Origin: Amycolatopsis solani | GTDB lineage: Bacteria > Actinomycetota > Actinomycetes > Mycobacteriales > Pseudonocardiaceae | DNA: 64,000 nt | Direction of reading: 5' to 3' | NCBI RefSeq assembly: GCF_033441515.1 | Contig: NZ_JAWQJT010000002.1 | Location: 992,001-1,056,000 of the forward strand | In this document: in pieces, positions 57,223 through 64,000 of the stretch | How positions within the stretch are numbered: position 1 is the stretch's first letter | How the letters are laid out: every line of letters begins with the position of its first letter | Notes under the pieces: generated by a model | What the model was told of the DNA's origin: nothing | Databases searched by the model: none | Seen by the model: the letters and a program-made list of their open reading frames with translations, nothing else | Program-made: the position numbers and the translations under genes

Positions 57223-58059
57223 GTGAACCTGCCGCCGGACGGTCACGTCCACACGGAATGGTCCTGGGACACGGTCACCGGGTCGATGCTCGGCTCCTGC
57301 GAGCGAGCCATCGAACTCGGCCTGCCGTCGGTGGCGTTCACCGAGCACGCCGACCTGACGCCGTGGCTGATCCCCGAGCCGATCCGGCCCCTGCTTCCCG
57401 ACCACTTCCGGGTGCGGCTGCGCCCCGACGGCGTTCTCGAGCCCCCGGATCTCGACGTCGAGGGCTACCTGGCGTGCGTCGCGGACTGCCGTGACCGGTT
57501 CCCGGACCTGAAGATCCTCTCCGGCGTCGAACTGAGCGAACCGCACTGGCACCGGGACCGCGCCGACGCGCTGCTCGCGGCGCACGACTTCGACCGGGTG
57601 CTCGGCTCGGTGCACTCGCTCCCGGATGGCGAGCACCACCACGAGCTGACCGTGGTCTCCGGCCGCCCGCCCGGCGACATCCTGCGGGCGTACCTGACGG
57701 AGGTGCTCGGGCTGGTCGAGTCCACGGCGGACTTCGCGGTGCTCGCGCACATCGACTACGCGCTGCGGTCCTGGCCCGTCGAGGGCCCGCCGTTCGCGGC
57801 GGCGGACTTCGAGGAGGAGTTCCGCACGGTGCTGCGCGCGCTGAAGGCGAGCGGGCGCGCCCTGGAGGTCAACACGCAGGTGCCGCTGCCGGGCGAAGTC
57901 GTGCGCTGGTGGTTCCAGGACGGCGGCGAGGCGGTGGCCTTCGGCAGCGACGCGCACGCCCCCGGCCTGGTCGGCAAGGGATTCGCGGACGCCGCCGCGC
58001 TCGTCGAGTCGTGCGGGTTCCGCCCCGGCCGCACCCCGCACGACTTCTGGCGCCGCTGA
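57223..58059 (+). CDS. PHP domain phosphoesterase (histidinol-phosphatase-like)
   Basis: 278 aa. PHP metal motifs: DGHVHTEWSWD (H8, H10), FTEHADL, the Glu of GVELSE, SVHSLPDG, HIDYALR and the final DAHAP. Likely histidinol phosphatase (HisK type) or another small-molecule phosphatase. GTG 57223 preferred because the family begins VxGHVHTxxS; the longer open frame overlaps the divergent polymerase gene. Palindromes follow the stop. Confidence 0.9.
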   Translation: MNLPPDGHVHTEWSWDTVTGSMLGSCERAIELGLPSVAFTEHADLTPWLIPEPIRPLLPDHFRVRLRPDGVLEPPDLDVEGYLACVADCRDRFPDLKILSGVELSEPHWHRDRADALLAAHDFDRVLGSVHSLPDGEHHHELTVVSGRPPGDILRAYLTEVLGLVESTADFAVLAHIDYALRSWPVEGPPFAAADFEEEFRTVLRALKASGRALEVNTQVPLPGEVVRWWFQDGGEAVAFGSDAHAPGLVGKGFADAAALVESCGFRPGRTPHDFWRR

Positions 58060-58067
58060 GACGCGCA

Positions 58068-58120
58068 GCTTTCACGTGAAAGCGACGCGCCCAGGTCGCA
58101 GCTTTCACGTGAAAGCTGCG
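58068..58120. repeat. Two perfect palindromes with CTTTCACGTGAAAG core
   Basis: A 16-bp palindrome at 58068-58083 and a 24-bp one at 58097-58120, 13 bases apart, between convergent PHP and MFS genes. Same core as the copy in the GH92 gene at 15561. Probably bidirectional terminators. Confidence 0.88.
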
Positions 58121-58123
58121 GAT

Positions 58124-60163
58124 TCAGGCCAGCGCGTGCCGCCCGTACGCGCGCGACTCCGCGCTCTGGTCGAGCAGCCGGGCGGCCACCCGGCCGATCG
58201 CCGCGTCGAGTTGGGCGCGGTCGCCGGTGCCCCAGTCGCCGAGGCGGTCGGCCAGCCAGCCGTGCCAGGCACCGACCACCTTGGCGAACTCCGCGCGGCC
58301 CGCGCCGGTGAGCTCCCAGCCGTCGCGCGCGTACCGCAGGTGGCCCGTCAGTTCCAGGCGGTTGAACGCCGGTTCGAGCACCGGCGCCGGGACGCCGAAG
58401 TGCTCGCCGATCGCCTTGAGCGTCGCCGGCTCACCCCGGCGTTCGCGCAGGTGGACCTGCAGCAGGCACCAGATGCCGCCTTCGTCGAGGTCGCTGCCCG
58501 CTCGCTCGACGATCGCCGGGGCGACCTTGCGGCGCTCGCGGAAGAAGAGGGTCGCGACCGCGCGTTCGAGCTCGCGGTCGTCCGTGCGGGCCTCCGGCAT
58601 CGCGAAGCCGTCGCCGAGGTCCGGGGCCGCCGCGCGGGCGGTGTCGCGCAACGGCACCTCCTTGAGGAAGAACGCCAGCACGAAGGCGACCAGGCCGACC
58701 GGCGCGGCGGCGAGGAACACGACGTGCAGGGAATCGCTGTAGGCCTGGATCACCGGCGCGGACACCGAGTCCGGCAGCGCGTGCAACGCCGTCGGCACCT
58801 GGATCGCGCGCGGGTCCACCCCCGGCGGCAGCGGGTGCGCGGCCACCGCCGCGGCCAGGTTCGGGGTCAGCTGGTTGGCGTACACCGTGCCGAAGATCGC
58901 CGCGCCGAACGAGCTGCCGATCGAGCGCAGGAACGTCACGCCCGAGGTGGCGACGCCGAGGTCGGCGTAGTCGACGGTGTTCTGCACGGCGATGGTCAGC
59001 ACCTGCATGCCGAGCCCGATGCCGAGACCGAGCACCGCCATGTACGCCGACGCTTCCCAGAAGCCGGTGTCGGTGTCGAGCCGGGACAGCAGGTAGAGCC
59101 CGACGGTCATGCCCGCGGCGCCGACCAGCGGGAAGATCTTGTAGCGGCCGGTCCGGCTGACCGCGTTGCCGGCGGTGATCGACGCGACGAGCAGCGCGAG
59201 CACCATCGGCAGCAACCGCACCCCGGACGAGGTCGCGGAGGTGCCCTGGACGTACTGCATGTACGTCGGCAGGTAGGACAGCGCGCCGAGCATCGCGAAG
59301 CCGACGACGAAGCTCATGATCCCGGCGACGGTGAAGACCGGGTTGCGGAACAGCCGCATCGGCAGCATCGGTTCCTTCGCCCGCAGTTCGACGAAGACGA
59401 ACGCGGCGAGCAGCACCACCGAGCCGATCGCCATCCCGATGATCGTCGGCGAATCCCACGCGTACTGCGTGCCGCCCCAGCTCGTCACCAGGGTCAGGCC
59501 GGTCGCGGCCAGGCCGATCAGCAGGATGCCGAGGTAGTCGATGACCGGTTTGACCACGGCGCGGGCGTTCGGCATCGCCGAGGACGCCACGACCAGCACC
59601 ACGACGACCAGCGGGATGTTGACGTAGAACGCCCAGCGCCACGAGAGGTGGTCGACGAAGAAGCCGCCGAGCATCGGGCCGGCGACGGTGACCACGCCGA
59701 ACACCGAGCCGAGCACGCCCTGGTACTTGCCGCGCTCGCGCAGCGGGACGACGTCGGCGATGAGCGCGGTCGAGGTGACCATCAGCCCGCCGCCGCCGAG
59801 GCCCTGCACCGCGCGCCAGACGATCAGCCACACCATGCTGTCGGCGAACCCGGCGAAGAACGAGCCGATGCCGAACACGACCACGGACAGCTGGAACATC
59901 AGCTTGCGGCCGAAGAGGTCGCCGAGCTTGCCGACGACGACGGTCATGATGGTTTCGGCGAGCAGGTAGGACGTGACGACCCAGGACAGGTGCCCGGCGC
60001 CGCCGAGGTCGCCGACGATGGTGGGCAGCGCGGTCCCGACGATGGTCTGGTCCAGCGCGGCCAGCAGCATCCCGAGCAGCACGGCGCCGAAGACGGCGTT
60101 GACCCGGCTCTTGCTCAGCGGGGCGGGCCCCGGCTCGTGCGCGACCTCCGCGGTGGCCGTCAT
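58124..60163 (-). CDS. DHA2-family MFS exporter with fused C-terminal winged-helix domain
   Basis: 679 aa. Fourteen-span drug:H+ antiporter: motif C-like TIVGTALPTIVGDL, motif A GKLGDLFGRKLMF, antiporter motif VFGVVTVAGPMLGG. Membrane part ends at about 520. The remaining about 150 residues are soluble, with a MarR/PadR-like winged helix (GGIWCLLQVHLRERRGEPATLKAIGEHFGV then LELTGHLRYARDGWELTGAGRAEF). A transporter joined to a DNA-binding-type fold is unusual. Last gene of the run coming from the PKS end, so it may export the product. ATG 60163 with GAGGAG upstream. Confidence 0.92.
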   Translation of the reverse strand: MTATAEVAHEPGPAPLSKSRVNAVFGAVLLGMLLAALDQTIVGTALPTIVGDLGGAGHLSWVVTSYLLAETIMTVVVGKLGDLFGRKLMFQLSVVVFGIGSFFAGFADSMVWLIVWRAVQGLGGGGLMVTSTALIADVVPLRERGKYQGVLGSVFGVVTVAGPMLGGFFVDHLSWRWAFYVNIPLVVVVLVVASSAMPNARAVVKPVIDYLGILLIGLAATGLTLVTSWGGTQYAWDSPTIIGMAIGSVVLLAAFVFVELRAKEPMLPMRLFRNPVFTVAGIMSFVVGFAMLGALSYLPTYMQYVQGTSATSSGVRLLPMVLALLVASITAGNAVSRTGRYKIFPLVGAAGMTVGLYLLSRLDTDTGFWEASAYMAVLGLGIGLGMQVLTIAVQNTVDYADLGVATSGVTFLRSIGSSFGAAIFGTVYANQLTPNLAAAVAAHPLPPGVDPRAIQVPTALHALPDSVSAPVIQAYSDSLHVVFLAAAPVGLVAFVLAFFLKEVPLRDTARAAAPDLGDGFAMPEARTDDRELERAVATLFFRERRKVAPAIVERAGSDLDEGGIWCLLQVHLRERRGEPATLKAIGEHFGVPAPVLEPAFNRLELTGHLRYARDGWELTGAGRAEFAKVVGAWHGWLADRLGDWGTGDRAQLDAAIGRVAARLLDQSAESRAYGRHALA

Positions 60164-60192
60164 CTCCCACGCTCCTCGCTCGGCCTCCGAGG

Positions 60193-60672
60193 CTAGTGGG
60201 CGGAGTCCACTGTGGATAGCCACTCGTTCCGGTGACGCAACACCACTTCGAACGGTTCGAAGCCTTGCGCGCGGTAGAACTCGAGCGCGCCGTGGTTGGC
60301 CGCGAAGGCCGTCACGGTGACGTCGTTCGCGCCGTTGTCCCTTGCCCAGCCGAGGAAAGCCGCGACCAGCTCGGCACCGGTACCGCAGCGGCGGTGCTCA
60401 GGGCCGACCCTCATGCTCTCCAGCACCGCGCTCACCGCGGCGGGACGCAGGGGGTTCGGGGGCCGCAGCCGGCCGATCAGGTGCCCGCCGCCGGCGAGCA
60501 GGCACAGGCAGGCCGGGTCTTCGACGAGACCCGCGTAGTAGGCCTCGCCTTCGCGGGCGGGCCAGCCGGTGTCCATGAACGGATCACGGCGGCCGCCGTC
60601 CTCGGCGAACAGGGCCGCGGCCGAGGCCACGAGCGCCGGGACGTCACGGGCAGCGCACACGGAAACAGTCAT
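60193..60672 (-). CDS. GNAT family N-acetyltransferase
   Basis: 159 aa. Acetyl-CoA pyrophosphate loop RRCGTGAELV (motif A), preceded by the beta strand LESMRVGPEHR, and closing NHGALEFYRAQGFEPFE. Acceptor unknown. 37 bases downstream of the glycosyltransferase stop and 29 bases upstream of the MFS start on the same strand, so possibly in the cluster operon. Confidence 0.88.
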   Translation of the reverse strand: MTVSVCAARDVPALVASAAALFAEDGGRRDPFMDTGWPAREGEAYYAGLVEDPACLCLLAGGGHLIGRLRPPNPLRPAAVSAVLESMRVGPEHRRCGTGAELVAAFLGWARDNGANDVTVTAFAANHGALEFYRAQGFEPFEVVLRHRNEWLSTVDSAH

Positions 60673-60709
60673 TCCGGCACGGTAGCCCGGGTGATTTTCC
60701 CGAGGAACC

Positions 60710-61876
60710 TCATGTTTTGGGCAGCAGGCTCTCCAGCGCGAGCTGCTCCAGGTGTCCCGCGGCCGCGGCGCTGCCGCCCGCGGCGTGGAACGACGCGGCC
60801 ACGGTCTCGGCCGCGCGGCGGTAGGACGGCTCGGTCAGCACCTCTTCGAGCGCCGCCACGATCCGCTCGCGGCTCGCGCGGCCGAAGCGCAGCCGGATGC
60901 CCGCGCCCGCGGCGACCACCTGGGCCGCCACGATCGGCTGGTCGTCGCGGATCGGGGCGACCACCAGCGGCAAGCCGTGCCACAGCGCCTCGCACACGGT
61001 GTTGTGGCCCGCGTGGCAGAGCACCGCGTCCACCCGCGCGAGCACCGGCAGCTGCGGGACCGAGGGCCGCACCAGGACGTTGGGCGGGACCGCGCCGAGC
61101 ACGCCGCCCGGGTCGGCGATCACCGCGCGGGCGGGCAGGCCGGCGAACGCGTCCGCCGTCGCCGCCAAGAATTCGGCGCCCGCGCCGGTGTTCGCCGTGC
61201 CCAGCGAAACGAGCACGGCCGGGCGCGGCGGGTCGAGCCACTCCCACGGGAAGTCGCTCGGGGACGGCCGGGTGCCGAGCGCCGGCCCGACCAGGCGGAC
61301 CCGCGGCGGCAGCGCGGCCGCGCCGAGCAGTTCGCGGGTGGTGAAGGCGAGGACGCCGTGCGGGGAGAACCGGGGGTCGGCCGTGCCACGGCCGCCGGCG
61401 ATCCGGGCACGCAGGCCGTCGAGCAGCCCGGCCACCCAGTCCGCCACCTTCGGCATCCCGGCCAGGGGATCGACCAGCTCGGCCGACGTCGTCGCCGAAG
61501 TGACCCACGGGAGGCCGTGCGCTTCGGCGAGCAGCCCGCCGGCCAGTGCCTGCTGGTCGGCGACCACGACGTGCGGCTCGAACGCGCCGAGGGCGGTGGC
61601 CACCCCGGGCGCCATCGCGTCGGCCAGCGGGACGAGGAAGTCCTGCCAGAGGTACCGCAGCGCGGCGGGTCCCTTGAGCTCCGGCGGACGGGCGGGGACC
61701 GCGGGTGGCAAGGCGCACGAGAACACGAGCGCGTCCGGGCCGGCCAGCTGCCACAGCAGCTCGTCGTGGCCCGCCCAGGCGACTTCGTGGCCGCGCGCGG
61801 TGAGCTCGGCCGCGACGCCCGCCGCCGGGTTGACGTGCCCGATCAGCGGCGGGACGACGAACAGGAACCGGGCCAC
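60710..61876 (-). CDS. MGT-type glycosyltransferase (GT1 family)
   Basis: 388 aa, GT-B fold. N-terminal FVVPPLIGHVNPAAGVAAELTARGHEV is the classic macrolide/UDP-glycosyltransferase start. The donor-binding C-terminal half holds VLVSLGTANTGA and HAGHNTVCEALWHGLPLVVAPIRDDQP, the sugar-nucleotide signature. It would attach a sugar to a small-molecule acceptor, presumably the cluster product. GTG 61876 overlaps the hydrolase stop (TAGTG). Confidence 0.93.
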   Translation of the reverse strand: MARFLFVVPPLIGHVNPAAGVAAELTARGHEVAWAGHDELLWQLAGPDALVFSCALPPAVPARPPELKGPAALRYLWQDFLVPLADAMAPGVATALGAFEPHVVVADQQALAGGLLAEAHGLPWVTSATTSAELVDPLAGMPKVADWVAGLLDGLRARIAGGRGTADPRFSPHGVLAFTTRELLGAAALPPRVRLVGPALGTRPSPSDFPWEWLDPPRPAVLVSLGTANTGAGAEFLAATADAFAGLPARAVIADPGGVLGAVPPNVLVRPSVPQLPVLARVDAVLCHAGHNTVCEALWHGLPLVVAPIRDDQPIVAAQVVAAGAGIRLRFGRASRERIVAALEEVLTEPSYRRAAETVAASFHAAGGSAAAAGHLEQLALESLLPKT

Positions 61877-62682
61877 TACCGCACCCGGGCCGGGGCGCGC
61901 GAGGTGTCCCGGACCCAGTCGAAGACCAGGTCGATCACCTCGGCCGTCCGCTCCACCAGCACCGAATGACCCTGGTCGGGCAGCACCACGCACCGGCAGC
62001 GCGCCAGGTTCGCCTCGAAGTCCGGGACCTGCGCGGCGAGCCCGGAGTCGCCGCCGAAGATCGCGAACACCGGGCAGCGCACGGCCGAGAGGTCCGCCGC
62101 GATGGTCGCGCTGCGCGGGATGTCCCCGGCGATCGTCGTGGTCTCCAGGATCCGGTGCGCGGCCTTGGACAGCCGCGCGGTGTGCGCGCCGTGGTTGTCC
62201 GCGATCCAGCCGATGACCTCGTCGATCGCCAGCCGGGTCTTGGCGTCGGCGAGGCCGTCGGCCATGTGCTGCGTCCACGCCTCAGTGGGCGGTTCGCCCT
62301 CGATCGCGACGACGCTCGCCACCCGGTCCGGCCGGGCGGCCGCCAGGCCGAACGCCACCGACGCGCCGAACGAGTTGCCGACCACGTGCACCGGCCGTGT
62401 CGCACCGCTGGCGTCCAGGACCGCGACGAGGTCGTCGACGAACTCCTCCAGCCGGTACCCCGACGCGGGGCGCGTGGTGCGGCCGTGCCCGCGCAGGTCG
62501 TACATCAGCACGTCGAGCCCGCGCGCGGCCAGCGCCGGGCCGAGCGTGAAGTAGTAGCTGGCCAGGCTGTCGGTGAGCAGCCCGTGCACGCACACCACCA
62601 GCGGCGCGTCCCCGTCGAGCGGCACGTCGGGCGCGAGCCGCTGGACGTGCACGTCCAGCTCGCCCGCGCGGATCCGGCTCAC
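61876..62682 (-). CDS. Alpha/beta hydrolase, possible thioesterase/product-release enzyme
   Basis: 268 aa. CVHGLLTDSLASYY, nucleophile elbow GNSFGA (S104), histidine in LPDQGHSVLV, acid in FGGDSGLA. Encoded between a discrete ACP and a glycosyltransferase with overlapping start and stop codons on both sides, so it may hydrolyse the ACP-bound chain. GTG 62682. Serine nucleophile, unlike the aspartate hydrolase at 32130. Confidence 0.87.
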   Translation of the reverse strand: MSRIRAGELDVHVQRLAPDVPLDGDAPLVVCVHGLLTDSLASYYFTLGPALAARGLDVLMYDLRGHGRTTRPASGYRLEEFVDDLVAVLDASGATRPVHVVGNSFGASVAFGLAAARPDRVASVVAIEGEPPTEAWTQHMADGLADAKTRLAIDEVIGWIADNHGAHTARLSKAAHRILETTTIAGDIPRSATIAADLSAVRCPVFAIFGGDSGLAAQVPDFEANLARCRCVVLPDQGHSVLVERTAEVIDLVFDWVRDTSRAPARVR

Positions 62683-62984
62683 GCGGTGGCCCGCAGCGAG
62701 GCGACGGTGTAGCGGACGAGCTCGCCGACGGTCAGCGCGATGATCTCGTCCAGGTCGCGCTCGGCGATGAAGGTGGCGAAGTTGACGCGGTCGCCGTAGT
62801 GCTCGCGCAGCTGCCCGGACAGCGCCACCAGATCGACGCTCTCGAGCTCGAGGTCGTCGTGGAACGTCGTGTCCATGGTGATCTCGGCGTCGTCCAAGCC
62901 GTAATCCTCCAGCAGCTCCCGCAGCATCCCCGCCAGCTGCGCGAGGACGGTCCCCTCGTCCGTGGCCGTGGTCTCGACGCTCAT
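62679..62984 (-). CDS. Discrete acyl carrier protein
   Basis: 101 aa, acidic, with phosphopantetheine attachment S49 in DLELESVDLV and flanking helices (GMLRELLEDYGLDDAEI before). The attachment site reads ESVD rather than the common DSLD. It overlaps the PKS gene (ATGA) and the hydrolase (GTGA), indicating tight coupling. It should be activated by the PPTase domain next door and carry the growing or final chain. Confidence 0.92.
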   Translation of the reverse strand: MSVETTATDEGTVLAQLAGMLRELLEDYGLDDAEITMDTTFHDDLELESVDLVALSGQLREHYGDRVNFATFIAERDLDEIIALTVGELVRYTVASLRATA

Positions 62985-64000
62985 CCGGCGGTCTCCTTCG
63001 TTTCTTCGGTCCAGGCGACGACGTAGCGGCGCGGCGGCTGCACGACGTCGGCGCAGCGGACGAGGTGGTCCCGCCCGGCGGCGCGGACGGTGAGGTCCGC
63101 GGGAGCGGCCGCGACGACCTCGAAGTCGCGCGGTTCGCCGCGCAGGCCGGTGCCGAGCAGTTTCGCGACGGCTTCCTTCGCGGTCCAGAACCGCGCGAAC
63201 CACAGTTCCGGATCGCCGGGCAGGCCCGCGAACAGGGCTTGCTCGGCCGCACCCAGCGCGGCGTCCACAGTGGACTCGCGGCGCGCCCCGACCTCTTCGA
63301 CGTCGATGCCGCACGGCCAGGGCCGGGCGATCGCCACGCCCGCCTCGGCCCGGTGCGCCAGCGAGATCGTCAGCGGCGGCAGTTCCCGGCCGTAGGCACC
63401 GGTCACGAACGGGCGCCCGCCGGCGTCGTTCCCGACGCGCAGCTCGGCCGGGAACATCTCGGGCTCGCCGCGGGCCCAGAGGTACTGGCGGACGGCGTCC
63501 TTCGCGGCGATGCGGCCGAGCAGCCACTGGCGCCGCCCGCGCGGCGGCCGGTGTTCGTAGGCGTCGCGTTCGGCGCCGGCGAGGTAGTTGCGCATGATCA
63601 GCTCGCGGGTGGCCAGGTCCGGCCACTGCTCGTGCACCAGCGCCCAGCCGCCCGGCTGCTCGACCGACAACGTCGAGCGCTCGGGTGTCCGGTCGGCCTG
63701 GCGGATGTGCGGGGTGCTGTCGAAGCGACGGTCGCGCCAGCCGGTGAACTCCGCCCACACCTGTCCCCGGTGGACGAGCTGCATGTCGGCGTCGAGGAAT
63801 TCGCCGGTCAGCCCGGTGATCTTGACCAGGCACTCGAGGCGCTCCCCCGGCGCCGGGTGCGGGCCGTGGAACCGGATTTCCCGGACCGCCACCGGGAAGA
63901 CGGTGGTGCGTTCGGCCAGCCGGGACATGATCCAGTAGCCGAGCACCTGGCCGACGTTGTCGAGCAGCGCGCCGGGCGCGTCCGGCGTGGTCAGCACCGC
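62981..64000 (-). CDS. C-terminus of a multidomain polyketide synthase: dehydratase half plus integrated 4'-phosphopantetheinyl transferase
   Basis: Only the last 339 codons are in the window; no start codon is chosen because similarity continues to the right edge. Residues 1-100 resemble the second hot-dog of a PKS dehydratase (LLDNVGQVLGYW, VREIRFHGPHPAPGERLECLVKI). Residues about 150-300 are an Sfp-type PPTase with GIDVEEVGAR and FWTAKEAVAKLLGTGLR. DH followed by a built-in PPTase at the C-terminus is the layout of enediyne-type and PUFA-like iterative synthases. Product unknown from this fragment. Confidence 0.85.
   Translation of the reverse strand, partial: AVLTTPDAPGALLDNVGQVLGYWIMSRLAERTTVFPVAVREIRFHGPHPAPGERLECLVKITGLTGEFLDADMQLVHRGQVWAEFTGWRDRRFDSTPHIRQADRTPERSTLSVEQPGGWALVHEQWPDLATRELIMRNYLAGAERDAYEHRPPRGRRQWLLGRIAAKDAVRQYLWARGEPEMFPAELRVGNDAGGRPFVTGAYGRELPPLTISLAHRAEAGVAIARPWPCGIDVEEVGARRESTVDAALGAAEQALFAGLPGDPELWFARFWTAKEAVAKLLGTGLRGEPRDFEVVAAAPADLTVRAAGRDHLVRCADVVQPPRRYVVAWTEETKETAG

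Noticed and set aside
62981..63997. Treating GTG 63997 as the start of a free-standing PPTase gene
   Set aside because: The first residues are already dehydratase-like and the frame is open to the window edge, so this is the C-terminus of a longer synthase.

Overview
The window is very GC-rich with strong third-position G/C bias, frequent GTG starts, ATGA/GTGA translational overlaps and several dispersed perfect palindromes. Gene content (MptB-type mannosyltransferase, an lppL/uppP neighbourhood like that of mycobacteria, DUF5703, many secreted actinomycete glycosidases) points to a filamentous Pseudonocardiales actinomycete, most likely Amycolatopsis or a close relative. That assignment is inference from family knowledge; no search was run.

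Layout. 1-379: 5' end of mptB. 0.7-9.0 kb: an oligopeptide ABC importer (fused double ATPase, two permeases, binding protein) divergent from an M55 D-aminopeptidase and an M20 peptidase, then a methyltransferase. 9.2-18.9 kb: two GH92 mannosidase genes in tandem, one secreted and one without a signal peptide, the second coupled to a FUSC-like membrane protein. 19-21.2 kb: a DUF4360 secreted protein and a MarR-controlled VOC/NTF2 pair. 21.3-25.5 kb: mdh, a lone clpP, a decayed SGNH hydrolase and an M3 oligopeptidase. 25.5-34.4 kb: a conserved actinobacterial neighbourhood (phosphatase, uppP, LLM oxidoreductase, aldo/keto reductase, LppL-like lipoprotein, DUF5703, ArsR plus SRPBCC, hydrolase, M20). 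34.4-36.1 kb: a TetR/SDR divergon with three operators, bracketed by a 24-bp direct repeat. 36.2-41.6 kb: a cellulase locus (GH9 and GH6, divergent, each with a CebR/CelR-type box) followed by a Tat-exported propeller protein. 41.6-46.8 kb: CoA transferase, CitE-like lyase, epimerase, and a DoxX/hydrolase/LysR operon. 46.8-53.7 kb: secreted GH95 and a large modular GH87-like alpha-1,3-glucanase with a small Cys-containing leader ORF. 53.9-58.1 kb: HxlR regulator, thiolase, B12-fold protein, stand-alone LigD-type polymerase, PHP phosphoesterase. 58.1-64 kb: a minus-strand run holding the C-terminus of a multidomain PKS (dehydratase then phosphopantetheinyl transferase), a discrete ACP, hydrolase, glycosyltransferase, acetyltransferase, and an MFS exporter fused to a winged-helix domain.

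How it fits together. Much of the window serves scavenging of polymers: peptides (importer, M55, M20, M3), cellulose (GH6, GH9), alpha-mannan (GH92), fucosides (GH95) and probably fungal alpha-1,3-glucan (GH87). The right edge enters what looks like a polyketide or glycolipid biosynthetic cluster whose core synthase lies mostly outside the window; this is the best candidate for an undescribed system. No rRNA, tRNA, CRISPR array, insertion sequence or phage gene was seen.
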